Assembly: GCA_009809945.1 (NCBI GenBank)
Contig: WTPW01000159.1
Location: 316,786 to 380,785 of the forward strand
Direction: 5' to 3'
Length of the DNA: 64,000 nucleotides
Origin: Gigaspora margarita
Lineage: Eukaryota > Glomeromycota > Glomeromycetes > Diversisporales > Gigasporaceae
How positions within the stretch are numbered: the first letter of the stretch is position 1; every line of letters begins with the position of its first letter. The notes beneath the pieces were generated by a model, which saw only the letters and a list, made by a program, of their open reading frames with translations, was not told where the DNA came from and ran no database searches. Position numbers and translations under genes: made by a program. This document shows positions 23,321 to 34,440 of the stretch, piece after piece.

Positions 23321-24343
23321 ATTTAATTGATAATCCGTCTATTATCTAAAGAATGACGAAATGTGGCGTGCTTACATCTAAAACTTTTTTATATTAAGTT
23401 AACGATATATGTCCACTAATTAAAAGTTGTAGAGCTCGTCGAGATGCATCTAACGGTGGTTAGATCATCCAAATCAGCCCAGTGGATGGCGGATATCATC
23501 AAAAAATGATTGGCCGACTATATAAAATCCTGTAACGGAGATTACATATGAAAATTATAGACGAAATGTGGTGTGCATCCATCTACAAGTTTTTTACTAA
23601 GTTAATGATACATGTCTACTAATTAAAAGTTGTAGAGCTTGTTGAGACGCATCTATCGGTGGTTAGATCATCCAAATCAGCCCAGTAGTTGGAGAGATAT
23701 CATCAAAAAACAATTGGCGACTATATAAAATCTCCATGTTAATATAGAGATTTTACAGTATAACCCCGCAATAGTCACATTCGCATTAGTCACAATCTCG
23801 TTATAGTCATCTCAATTCTTCTATTTAACTATATATACCATATATAAATTCTAGCTCGCTTTAGTCATAATCTCGCAATAGGCACATAGAATGTTTGATT
23901 CTGGCATGTGACTATTGCGGAGTTATACTATATATAGTCAGCCAATCATTTTTTGATAATATCTCTTCAACTATTGGGCCGATTTGGATGATCTAACCAC
24001 CATTAGATGCGTCTCAATGAGCTCTACAACTTTCATTTAGTGGACATGTATCATTAACTTAGTAAAAAAACTTGTAGATGGACGCACGCCACATTTTGCC
24101 TATAGTGATTTTTATATGTAATCTCCGGCACGGGATTTTATATAGTCAGCCAATCATTTTTTGATGATATCTCACTATCCACTGGGCCGATTTGGATGAT
24201 CTAACCATCGTTAGATGCGTTTCGACGAGCTCTACAACTTCAATTAGTGGATATATATTGTTAACTTCATAAGAAAAAAAATTTAGATATAAGCACACCA
24301 CATTTCATCATTCTTTAGATGACAGGTGGATTATCAATTAAAT
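23321..24343. mobile_element. 1.02-kb foldback element; each arm is a direct duplication
   Basis: Left arm 23321-23755 and right arm 23931-24343 are inverted copies starting ATTTAATTGATAATCC. Each arm holds two direct ~200-bp units (shared AAAAGTTGTAGAGCT and GGTTAGATCATCCAAATCAG). The centre is occupied by the TIR element at 23756-23930. Confidence 0.75.
23756..23930. mobile_element. pogo/Tc1-like MITE, 175 bp, TA-flanked
   Basis: Inverted ends CAGTATAACCCCGCAATAGT and the inverse of a CAGTATAACTCCGCAATAGT-like sequence (last base altered), flanked by TA. The CAGTATAACC(C)CGC start is characteristic of pogo/Tigger-type ends. Non-coding. Placed exactly between the arms of the foldback. Confidence 0.8.
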
Positions 24344-25124
24344 TATGATTTGTAATAGTTATTGATTAAGGTCTCTATATGTCTGAACCTGTTGCTAAAG
24401 TTGTATAAAAGTCTGATTCTGTTGAGCAATTTGTTGTTGTAGTATTTTAAAAGCTTCATAGTGACAATATTTTGGTTATTTCTAACAGATTCTTTAGTTT
24501 TTGGTTTTGGTTCAAATATCAATAGAGGAAGAGGTTCACAATCTATACAATATCCATCATGTTCATCTAATTCTTCTTAGCATTTAACATAGAGGCATTC
24601 TTTGCAAAGATCAACTGGATCAATAAAGTTTCTTCTAAGGTTAGCAAGAGCTGTTTCTTTACAAAATTTAAAATGACTTGTATTGAAGGAATTTCAAGAG
24701 TTTGTTGTAATTAAGATTCTTTATCTCCTTCTAATATACCATATTAGTATGGAGTATGAGTAATATTTCTTCCAGACTCTATAGTTGATTAATCTAATTA
24801 ATTATTAGAGGTTCTATAGTACTAGCTAGATTTTGATCACTTTTCTGTAAAAAAATCTTTGCAAGTCAGAAAATATGAGTCTTATTCATTTTATATTGAG
24901 ATTTAGTACTTTAGTTTGATTCAGTATAATATCTGATTCTGGTCTACAGGTTATAGTTAAGGTTATAAAGAATATTTTGTTCTGCTTTGTAAACATAGAA
25001 GTACTCAAGGTCACAAAACCAAAAGGCTTCATCCAAGATTTCTAGACCATATATTCTAGAAGTAGGCCTTGATTCTTTACAGATTCTGCATTGGGCAAGG
25101 GTTCCTTATCTATTTTTATAGCTA
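24344..25124 (-). mobile_element. Ty3-type fossil: protease-RT linker region
   Basis: Minus-strand translation shows the cysteine-bearing linker typical of this Ty3 lineage (ELDEHDGYCIDCEPLP region near 24540). Broken. Confidence 0.6.
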
Positions 25125-25715
25125 TCCCTTAAATAGCAAACAATTGCAAGCAAATTTGCCTGCAATTTTTTCTATAAATATTTCTTTGATTTAGTTTGTT
25201 AAATATTTAAAATATTTAAATAAAATTTATACAACTGTATTTGAAAATAAAGATTATATTTTTGCTATATTTGTATTTAAATTATAAAAAAACTAAATTG
25301 TAGTTGCTTATAAGCCCAAAATATACAAATTTTAAAAAATTTTTTAATAAAAAAATATTTTAAAACTTTTTGGTGAACTCTTTAAATATTAATTTTAGAT
25401 CTATTGTTTTTAATACAACTTTATAGATTATATAAATGATTACAATTTTCATTATTACAAGTTTTATGATTTACTTGTAAAAATTAGTACTTATCTTAAG
25501 AGCAAAAATTTTTTTTAGCTTTGAAAATATATAAAATTTTAGAAAATATAAAAAAATTTTAATAGTAACTCTAAAGTTATACAGACTTTAAACTTTAATT
25601 AATTAAAAGTTATTTAATAATTTTAATAATAAAGTTAATAAAATATATTTCAAATAATATATTATATAAAATAAAAAAATTGCAGCCAAATTTGCTTGCA
25701 AGATCTTTTAAGGGA
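25125..25715. mobile_element. TIR element, 591 bp, TA-flanked
   Basis: TIRs TCCCTTAAA... with a shared GCAAGCAAATTTG core, inverted at 25125-25170 and 25672-25715; TA on both sides (Tc1/mariner style). AT-rich, non-coding. Confidence 0.7.
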
Positions 25716-25792
25716 TAAAAGTATATATATTGACAGTAATTTATAGTAATAGTCAGAAAAATATCCTCAGCAAATAGATTTGTATTATTTCG

Positions 25793-27285
25793 CCAACAAT
25801 CACTTCACAGACATAACATTACATTAACAACTATTTTACTGACAAGCTTTTTTACTAACAAATAATTTGCCAATACTCAATTTACTGACAAGCATATTTT
25901 CACTGATATGTTGATTTTACTAACACACACTTTATCATAGATAGTTAATTTTACTGACAAAATCAACTTACTGACAAGCTTATTTTACTGAAAATAGAAT
26001 TTACTGACAAGATTTTTTTACTGACAATACAGTTTACCAACAAACAATTCACCAGATGCCTTATGTATTATGGTTGATACTAAAGTTATAGGGTCTCAAT
26101 TTGAAACTATAAGCCCTGCTAAAATCCACATATGCTATATAAATATGAAATATACACCCAAACTTTACCCTAACCCTATAAGACAAAAATGAAAAAAAAC
26201 ATCCAAAAAAAATTTAAAATTTATATTATAATAGGTCATAACTTTAGCATTAGCCGTAATAATAAGTACTTGTTATTGGATAGGTTGTGGATGATAACTG
26301 ATTTATCACTAGGTTACTATATAAATCATGTGGCTTTGCCACATCATTTAGATTGCTCTCTATGAATAATCAGTTTTTATTACAACTTAACTAATAATAT
26401 TTCTATCCATAAGGTCTAACATAAGCACTGTCATTTTTCATATATATTATCTGGTCTTTCTAATCATTAGACTCACTTTTACTCTTTTTTTACAATTGCT
26501 TACTTTTACACTTTTACTCATTTTTTTCATTTAATTTTTTTTACTTCTTTTCTTCACTAAATCTTTTTTTCCTTAACTTTCACTAATATGAATTTTATAA
26601 GTTATACAAAAATAATAAAATCAGAAAAAAATTGAGTTATCATATGATTAGAAAGTAATTGAATAATATATACAAAAAACATCAGTGCATACATAGAACC
26701 TATTAGATAATTATTATTATCATTATTAATAAAATGTGCACTTTTTATTGTCATTATTAATAAATTGTATACTATGTAATTATTATATGACAGGATAAAA
26801 CCCGCACAGCTAGCTAGTAAAACCTGCTATACATCACATGAGGGTAAAATCTGTGTTAACCTATAAAACACACTATGCTAATGTGGATTTCACCCAAACC
26901 CTATAATCAAAGTGGGTTTTACTAGCTATTTGCATGGGTTTCACCCTGACATATTATTATTAGTAGTTTATTACATTGCTATGGTTTCATATTTCAATGA
27001 GTTGTATTGTCAGCAATTGTATTGTCAGCAAATTGTATTGTTAGCAAATTGTATTGTTGGTAGAATAAGCTTGTCAGTAAATTCTATTTTCAGTAAAATG
27101 AGCTTGTCAGGGACTTGATTTTGTTAGTAAATGTAACTATTAGTAAAGTGTGTATCAGTAAAATCAACTAGTCAGTAAAAAGGAACTTGTCAGTAAATCA
27201 AGTATTAGCGAATTTTGTGTTAGTAAAAAAAGCTTGTCAGTAAAATGATTGTCAGTATAGGTTAATATCTGTGAAGTGATTGTTG
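25793..27285. mobile_element. 1.49-kb element with ~260-bp inverted arms of TTTACTGACAAGC repeats
   Basis: Arms 25793-26055 and 26995-27285 are inverted copies opening CCAACAATCACTTCACAGA. Each is built from about ten spaced copies of TTTACTGACAAG(C). The middle is AT-rich with a CATGTGGCTTTGCCACATC hairpin (about 26328) and a further MITE (26791-26948). No coding region. Inserted in the protease region of the Ty3-type fossil. Confidence 0.75.
26791..26948. mobile_element. Small TIR element, 158 bp
   Basis: Inverted ends CAGGATAAAACCCGC and CAGGGTGAAACCCATGC. Resembles the ends of the element at 36393 (AGGGTGAAACCTGC). Confidence 0.6.
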
Positions 27286-27563
27286 GTGATTTGATTGCCA
27301 CTCTTAGCAAATAAACTTGTTATTAAGAGTTTGTAGGTTTTCTTGTTTATTAAGCTTCTTGTAGTGGCAGCAATAGTGAGTACATCTAGGGCTATAGTTA
27401 TGCATTCTTCAGAATTTAATCTTATTAGAATTGTATCCATATTAGCAAAACTGGTTCTGTTCTTTAAGGGACAATTAATAGCAATATTTCCTGTTATTGG
27501 CAAGTATAGCAAATATTTTCAAACAGTTTTGGTACAAATGGTCATTTCTATTTCAGATGCATC
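27286..27563 (-). mobile_element. Ty3-type fossil: zinc knuckle and aspartic protease
   Basis: Minus strand keeps a CCHC-like GH-A-NCPLKN context at about 27470 followed by the protease region (INKKTYKLL near 27340). Broken. Confidence 0.65.
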
Positions 27564-28191
27564 CAGTATTTAAAATTGGGTTGCAGAAGTTGTAAACCAC
27601 AACAAATTTTAAATTTTGCAAGTAAAACTTGATTTATAAGTGCAGAATCTGCAAATAAATTTCTGCAAGTTTTTCTATATATTTTTAAATTATGCATATC
27701 TGCAAGTTTTATTCTTAAATAATTTATACAAATTTTGAATATGATCTATAAATTTTTATTAGAAAATTTTTAAATAGAAAGAAGTTTTTCTTATATCAAT
27801 TATAATTAATTAGTATAAAAATTTAAAAAAGAAGTTTTTTTTGAGTTATTGTGAGCATTGTAAGCATGAAGAGCAGAATTAATAATATATATATATATAA
27901 ATTAAAAAAAAAGAGAATTAGAAGCAGTATCAATTAACAACAAAAATAATTTATAATAAAGAAGATTATATAAATAAAAATAAAATAAAATTAATGAATA
28001 TCAATTCTGAAACCCCTTAATATTACCTTATTATTCTATAAATAGATGTTTTTATTTGCACAACTATTTTTTTATTTTTGAAATAATATAATATATTTTA
28101 GTACCAAAAAAATAATTATTTTTAAAATTTGCAAATAAAGTTATTTAAATAGTTGCAATATGCAATAAAAAAAAATAAATTTCAGATACTG
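27564..28191. mobile_element. hAT-like MITE with GGGTTGCAG ends, copy 1 (628 bp)
   Basis: Ends CAGTATTTAAAATTGGGTTG and the inverse of CAGTATCTGAAATTTATT. 8-bp flanks GATGCATC/GATGTGTC (6 of 8). Related to the 201-bp copy at 51745. Confidence 0.65.
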
Positions 28192-28199
28192 GATGTGTC

Positions 28200-29346
28200 A
28201 AGAGGTGTGCCTTAGTATTTGTTAGGGGCAGTGGACAGCAATATGTTCTTTTTGTTAATAATGATTGCAATGGTTAGTAGAACAATTGGCAAAAGGATAA
28301 TTAGATAATTTGCAATTATCACATATACAAGAACTATACTTTCTATGTTGAGGCTAATAGATAATCTATGAGGCGATATTATCATCCAAGTAAAATCAGT
28401 ATCTAGTTCTTAAATAAAAGGATAAGCTTTCTAGAGTATTAAATATTCTTGTTTATAATTGTCTAATTTTATAGGATCGGCAATAGTAGATTGTAACAGT
28501 TGTAGTTAGTTACTTTCATATGAGTAGAGATAGTATGTTTATTGTTCTTCTATCTAAAAGGAGTATTGTCTATTTTTTAATTATAACTGCTTCTATTTTC
28601 TTTGATCAGACATTTTTAAATAACAGAAAGTAGGAAATAGCAAGTACTACTTCAATAGTAATAGAAATAATTATACTATCAATTTTTATAGATAAGTCTT
28701 AAATAATCATTAGAAAGCAAGTAGAGGTTCCAATAGTAGAGATAATAAGATTAGTAGGAGCTTGTTCTATTTTTAATTCTAAGTTTTGAACTAATTTATA
28801 TGCAATCATACTGGGTTTCTGGCTCAATTAGATATTGCATTTAACTGGTATAATATAACTAGATATCTGGATCAAGTTAGCAGTTTTGTTTTTTATACAA
28901 ATAGAAAAATAGTGCAGTATGAAAGAAGTATTGCTTAAAAGTATCTTCTATTTCTGCAGATTAAAAACCTAAGTTGGTAGTAGTGCTAGAGGTAGAAGGA
29001 TTTCTATCAAGATAATTAATATTTTGGTAATAGGATTGGAAGTACAATTAGTAGATCTCTTGGAGTTAGAGAATCTGTCTTGACTTCTAGAGTAGTAGTT
29101 ATCTCAGTCATTTTAATTATCGCTATTTTGCAAATAACTTTGGTTTTTAGTATAATTATCATGGTCTCTATTATAAGTGTCTTAGAAGAATTAGTATAAT
29201 TTACAAAGAGATTAGAAGGTTGTTGCTTCTGGACAAAATTAATACTAAGTTGGGCAATTTGGTCAGTTAGTTGTTTAATGGATTTGTTTGTATTCGTAGT
29301 ATGAAAAACTATAAACTTATCAGTTTACTATTTGTAAGCAGTAGAT
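28200..29346 (-). mobile_element. Ty3-type fossil: gag, C-terminal half
   Basis: Continues the gag region beyond the nested element at 29351-30016. Recognised by order and by short Q- and N-rich segments. Broken. Confidence 0.55.
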
Positions 29347-29350
29347 GTCT

Positions 29351-30016
29351 TAGTGGGTCAGGTTGGGTTGGATTTGGGCCTAACCCAGGTTAGACTGACT
29401 TGGGTCAAAATCTGATCTGGGTCTGACCTACCTCATGTCAATCCCAACCCAGAACTGATCTGCCTCAGATCAAATTCAACCCGGGTCTGATCCAACACAA
29501 CCCAACTCGGGTTGAACCTGGGTCGATAATAGTTGCTACATAGTAAAATCTAAATTTTACTATGTAAATTGATAATGTCCACTTAAGCAAACTTGTTTGG
29601 AAAATCAATATGAACATATACTAAAATTTTAACCAAATTGGAAAAACTTTTATTATTTGACTTTTAATTTTTATATTCAACAAAAAAATTAGAATCTTTT
29701 TAAAAAATTTGTTCAACGAACATAAAAATTAAAAGTCAAATAATAAAAAATTTTCTGATTTGAATAAAAATTTCAAAGTATAAATATTTTGTTCTTTCAA
29801 ACAAGTTTACTTAAGCAGATTTTATCGATTTATATAGTAATATTTTGACTTTACTATATAGCAACTACTTGTGATTATTGTATATAATCTGATCTGGGTC
29901 TGACCCAACCTGGGTTTTCTCTGACTCAGATTTGATCTGACCCATGTTTGATCTGACCTAACCCGACCTGGATTGGGTCAGACCCATGTTGGGTTGGGTC
30001 AGACCCAACCCAGCTA
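29351..30016. mobile_element. hAT-like element with GGGTTGGGTCAGACCC arrays, 666 bp
   Basis: Both ends (29351-29525, 29885-30016) are dense arrays of direct and inverted GGTCAGACCCAACCC/TGGGTTGG motifs. Flanks AGATGTCT/AGACTTCT match at 6 of 8 bases. The core is a separate hairpin element (29528-29870). Inserted in gag of the Ty3-type fossil. Confidence 0.65.
29528..29870. mobile_element. Family-B hairpin MITE, copy 1
   Basis: Inverted arms AGTTGCTACATAGTAAAATC... to TGCTTAAGTAAACTTGTTT; the central halves share TTATTTGACTTTTAATTTTT. A second copy lies at 57816-58166 with the same landmarks. Confidence 0.75.
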
Positions 30017-30019
30017 AGA

Positions 30020-30590
30020 CTTCTAGTGAGCAGTATCTATATTAGTATCTAGATCTTTAGGTTCATATACTTGTACATTAATAGCAAACTCAGAATAGAG
30101 TTCTTGTAAAATAAGTTGTTTCAAAAATTCTTCAAAGAAGGTATCAGCTGGGTCTACCCATTTCTTTTATTTGTAAAATTGGTTAATATATTCATTGACA
30201 ATATTGGTATCTTGTTTAATTTCAAAAAGTTGTTTCTGCCACATAGCTTTTTTTTAGAAATAACAAAGCAAGCTTTAAAAAGTTGCTTAAAATACTTGTA
30301 TCTACTTTGTAATTATTATTAAAAGCAGTAAAAGCATTTGCAAGAGAGAAATACTAGTCTAAAGCAATTCCTTTTAGATACACAAGAACAAGTTCTAATT
30401 TCTAATTAGCATTCTAGCAGTTAGTAACAGCAGCATGTTTAAATTCAGAGTACTACTTGAGTGAGTTTTGGGTTCTATTTTTATTAAAGGAGTTATTATA
30501 GAAAAGATTCTTTTTGGGTTCTCTATTTGTCATTGCAACTGCTAAGGCATTTATAGCATTAGAAGCATCAGTTAGAACTTGGGTAGTCAT
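30020..30590 (-). mobile_element. Ty3-type fossil: gag, N-terminal half
   Basis: Minus-strand translation starts MTTQVLTDASNAINALAVAM and contains the KEWVDPADTFFEEFLKQ-like retro-gag core (about 30110-30180). Broken. Confidence 0.75.
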
Positions 30591-30896
30591 ATTAAAGGTG
30601 AGTTAAAGATAGATAGTAAATTGATAGTAAGTGGTAGTAGCAGATTTTCTTGGTTTTCTTTGTTAGTTTTCAGAACAGTTTTGGATAAATGTCTAGTTAA
30701 TTCAAAAGTAGTGTAGTCTCAAAGAAATACTCAAGATCAACTTTTAGCTATCAAAGTGTTAATGTGACAGGACTTGCAGTTAGATTTATACTATTATAGA
30801 ATAGTTTTGGTAGAAATTAGTTGAAAAATTAGAAATTAATAAGGAAATTTTGTAATAACTGTATTAGTAATTTAATATTCAAAACAATGCACTATA
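30591..30896. other. Leader-side sequence of the Ty3-type fossil, unresolved
   Basis: Upstream of gag on the minus strand. No LTR boundary or primer-binding site could be fixed here. Confidence 0.3.
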
Positions 30897-30911
30897 ATGT
30901 ATAATAAAATA

Positions 30912-31422
30912 AGTCCTGCGGGTCGATAACATAGCAGTTATGCTTCCAGGATACAAATTGAAGGTTGCCGGTTCAATTCCCTCTAGAGGCGTAATAGAAA
31001 AAACCAGCCGGTTAGAGAACTGAAACACCATGGGAAAACAGTGACCCAGGACGTCTACAGATGGACTTAATTGGGCAGTTGCTATTATCAAATCTGTAGC
31101 AGTGAAATGAAACATGCTAGAGCCCAATTTGGAATAACTGAAGTCACAAGACGTATTGAGAGGCCAAAGTCTGAAAAGATACTTCAAGAACTTGTGGCAA
31201 CCGTTTTCGAACTGCAACCGTTTGTACCAATAATCGACCAGCATGTCAATCCCTGGTGGAGGTTATTGGGAGGATAATGTTTGGTGCTGCATTCATACTT
31301 GGGCATCATTAAGACAGCCAGGTAATAGCCTAGTCGTTGTAATTAATGTAATCGGCTGCCTTTGGATAGCAATTGAAATAAGTTAATAAAACTAGCGCAA
31401 AGAATGCTTAAGACAAAAAAAA
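30912..31422 (+). mobile_element. tRNA-headed SINE with perfect 15-bp target duplication
   Basis: Opens AGTCCTGCGGGTCGATAACA; A-box-like GATAACATAGCAGTTATG; B-box-like GGTTGCCGGTTCAATTCC at about 30963. Ends in an A-run. Flanked by ATGTATAATAAAATA at 30897-30911 and 31423-31437. Open frames on either strand inside it are chance. Confidence 0.9.
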
Positions 31423-31437
31423 ATGTATAATAAAATA

Positions 31438-32191
31438 TAACAATGCATAGTAATACATAATAATGCATAGCAATGCATAGCGATACATAGCAATACATAA
31501 TAATACATAGTGACACTTAGCTCAATAACTAAATAAACTCTTTGTATTTCTCTTAGTTTTAGATAAATCCAGATATTGTATTTTATATCTACTTATCTTC
31601 TATACATTATTATTAATAAACTTTTAAAATTTCTAAAGCAGAGATACCTTGTAATAGCCCTCTTGTTAAAATAATAAACTATCTCTTTACCTATTGTTGT
31701 TTCTTAACTAAACTGTTTCTGAGAAGTGTATAGTCTTCTATAGATATAAAGAAAACTATATTTTCCTTTTGTATACTGCTTCATGCCCACAAAAAGGGAT
31801 CTCAGAAGCTATATGACTATTACTTTATTGGATTTAAAAAAGGCATCCAGTACTGAACATTTGGTGCCTTATAGCAAAAATCTTATTTAAAATAGAAATT
31901 ATTATTTTAAAGGCAGAAATATTTAAAGAAACTTGAAAGAAATTTTTATTAGTGTTGTTTTATTAACTATTTTGTTTATTTTTTTATAGCTTATCTTGGA
32001 TTTTTTTTGGATATTCACTATTATATTTGGAAGTTTAATATTATTTTTGTTAACAACTTTATTACTAACATTTTTTTTAAAGATATTATTATTAGTTTGA
32101 GACTAGAAGTTGACTACTCAATATGCATAGAGCTAATCAACTACATTTAGAACAAATTGAAGCACACAAAACAAGCTACCCTTCACTAATA
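31438..32191 (+). mobile_element. Possible LTR end and primer-binding site fragment
   Basis: About 31855 reads GAACA then TTTGGTGCCTTATAGC, which looks like an LTR 3' end followed by a tRNA-complementary site in plus orientation. 31438-31510 is a degenerate ATGCATAGCAATACATAAT repeat. No second LTR was found. Tentative. Confidence 0.25.
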
Positions 32192-32214
32192 CAGTGGGGA
32201 TATAATATTGTGGA

Positions 32215-32483
32215 TAGGGTTCTGCAATTTGATTTGATATTCAAATATTTGAATCAAATATTTGATCAAATTCAAATTCAAATTTGACTATATTTGATTT
32301 GATCAAATTCAAATATGATCAAATTTGATTTGATTTGACAAATATTTGATTTGATTTGAAAATTACTATTAAAAATTCAAATTCAAATATTTGAATCAAA
32401 TCAAATTCAAATTAGGGTCAATTTGATTTGATCAAATTCAAATTGGACCAATATTTGATTTGATTTGAATTTGAAGAACCCTA
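32215..32483. mobile_element. hAT-like MITE made of TTTGATTTGA repeats, 269 bp
   Basis: Ends TAGGGTTCTGCAATTTGATT and the inverse of TAGGGTTCTTCAAATTCAAA. Perfect 8-bp target duplication ATTGTGGA (32207-32214, 32484-32491). The interior is almost wholly direct and inverted copies of ATTTGATTTGA / TCAAATCAAAT. Confidence 0.92.
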
Positions 32484-32632
32484 ATTGTGGACACTTTTTA
32501 AAAATTTGTACAAAACTAAATATGTAAAATAATAAGCTAAAAATAAAAATATAAATTCTTTAAATCTATATCTTTCAAATAAAAAAAGTTTAAAAAATTC
32601 TATGCAATAGTTTTTAAAATAATTAAACTTAA

Positions 32633-33675
32633 TAGGCATAGGACATGTCCCTTTGAAATAGGTCCAAATGTTTTCTATAATTAAAATGTTTAAAAAATAT
32701 ATAAATTTACTATATAACTTTGAGCTAAGATCTTCTTAAATATAATTTATTAACTTAAATTAAATTTTGCAGGTATATAGAACAAGAAAAGAAGAAAATT
32801 TTGAGCTTAAAAACTATATTAAAATTTTGCTAATTTTGCACTTTTTCAAAATGTAACTCTGTCAAAACAAATATTTACTAATTTTAAATTAGCAATTATG
32901 TGTAAAATTATGCTCTGAAAAACTTTACTTAGGCGACAGAAGTAGGTTACCTTGTAAGAAAAATGGGTTATCTATGTACTAAAGTTAAAATTTATTGTAT
33001 TCATGATATAACTTTTTTTCTTTATTAGGTAACCTACTTTGGGCTCTTAAGCAAAGTTGTTCAGCATGTAATTATATATTATATTTGTGATTGAATCGCG
33101 TTTTTGAACCTTTTACTAAGTGAAAAATAGGTTTAAAGTTCAAAAAAAAATTTTTTAAAAAAAATTTTTTTTTTCAAAATTTAAACCCTTTTTCACTTAG
33201 TAAAAGGTCCAAAAAACGCAATTAAATTTTAGTTGTAATGTAAAATTACATGCCGAACAACTTTGCTTAAGGTCCCAAAGTAGGTTACCTAATAAGGAAA
33301 AAAGTTATATCATGAAATATGATAAATTTTAACTTTAGAACATATATAACATATTTTTCTTACAAGGTTACATACTTCTGTCGCCTAAGTAAAGTTGTTC
33401 AAAGCATAATTTTACACATAACTGCTAATTTAAAATTAGTAAATATTTGTTTTTGACAGAGTTACATTTTGAAAAAGTGCAAAATGGCAAAATTTTAATG
33501 CAGTTTTTAAGCTCAAAATTTTCTTCTTTTTTTGTTCTATATACTTGCAAAATTTAATTTTAAGTTACTAAGTTAGATTTAAGAAGATCTTAGCTCAAAG
33601 TTATATAGTAAATTCATATGTATTTTTAAAAATTTTAATTATAGAAAGTAATAAATGGAACATGACCTATGCCTG
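32633..33675. mobile_element. Family-D palindrome, 1,043 bp
   Basis: Two ~520-bp arms, TAGGCATAGGACATGTCC inwards, meeting near 33160. High arm identity by eye. TTAA at 32629-32632 and 33676-33679 might be a target site. Non-coding. A shorter relative is at 54270-54887. Confidence 0.8.
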
Positions 33676-33689
33676 TTAAGTAAAATTTA

Positions 33690-34440
33690 TAATTTTCTAT
33701 TTATATAATTTTCTAAATTTTACTATGTTTTAATATTAGACTTAATAAATATAGTAATATATAAACTTAATTTTTTATTAAGTAAACTAGCAATTTTTTT
33801 TAAATAAAGTTATTTAGTACTATATAACAAATTATATATATTGTAAAAATTTTATAATTTTTTGAAAAAATGATTAGATTACTATATATAGTAATCAAAT
33901 TACTATATTTAGCAGTTTATTAATTTTTAATTAAATAATTTAACTTTTATATTTATTAATAGTATTTAACTAAAATTATTTTAAAATTTTTAAAAATTTA
34001 GAATTATATATAATTTGTTATGCTAGGACCCCGAATATCAAGTATAGAGATTATACTTGAATTTTTTTAGCGAAAACACCTAGAAGCAAAAAACAGTTTT
34101 TGGCAATTATCTTGGCATCCAGTAGTCCAATTTGAATGAACTTTTTTGTTAAAAATAAAGCTCTCAGTGAGGCGCATCTAACAAAAAAAAAGTTTATTCA
34201 ATTCCGATTACTGGATTAGAAGTTATTAAAGTAAATAGATATTGATGTTTTTAGCAAATTTAACCAAAATTGGCCAAAATATAGTTATAACCTATATGAG
34301 AAATGTTTGGGGTCCTGTTATTCTAAACAAATTTTTTCACTTAAAAAAAGTTTAGTTTGCTTAATAAAAAATTAACTTTTAATATATAGCAATTACAATA
34401 ACTTAATTTTTTTTTTGTTAATTAATCTAGTAATCATATT
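33690..34440. repeat. Inverted repeat split by a family-A MITE
   Basis: 33735-33790 (CTTAATTTTTTATTAAGTAA) is inverted at about 34345-34400; the family-A MITE sits in between. Confidence 0.5.
34025..34316 (+). mobile_element. Family-A MITE, copy 6
   Basis: 292 bp with ends AGGACCCCGAATATC and inverse. 8-bp flanks GTTATGCT/GTTATTCT (one mismatch). Confidence 0.9.

Larger units (their letters stand above)
6362..30590 (-). mobile_element. Ty3-type LTR retroelement fossil, shredded by nested insertions
   Basis: One Ty3-type retroelement on the minus strand. Its parts lie in the correct order from high to low coordinate: gag, zinc knuckle, protease, linker, reverse transcriptase, RNase H, integrase and a chromodomain-like tail. 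At least eleven later insertions separate them, so roughly 7 kb of element is spread over 24 kb. The pieces are given as separate entries. The coding parts carry many breaks (more than twenty by eye). LTRs were not identified with confidence. It must be older than every element inserted in it, including SINE and hAT copies whose duplications are still readable. Confidence 0.85.

Noticed and set aside
30879-31277. Open frames on both strands at the SINE
   Set aside because: They lie wholly in the SINE, start or end in its tRNA-like head, and have no homologous frame in the other SINE copies.
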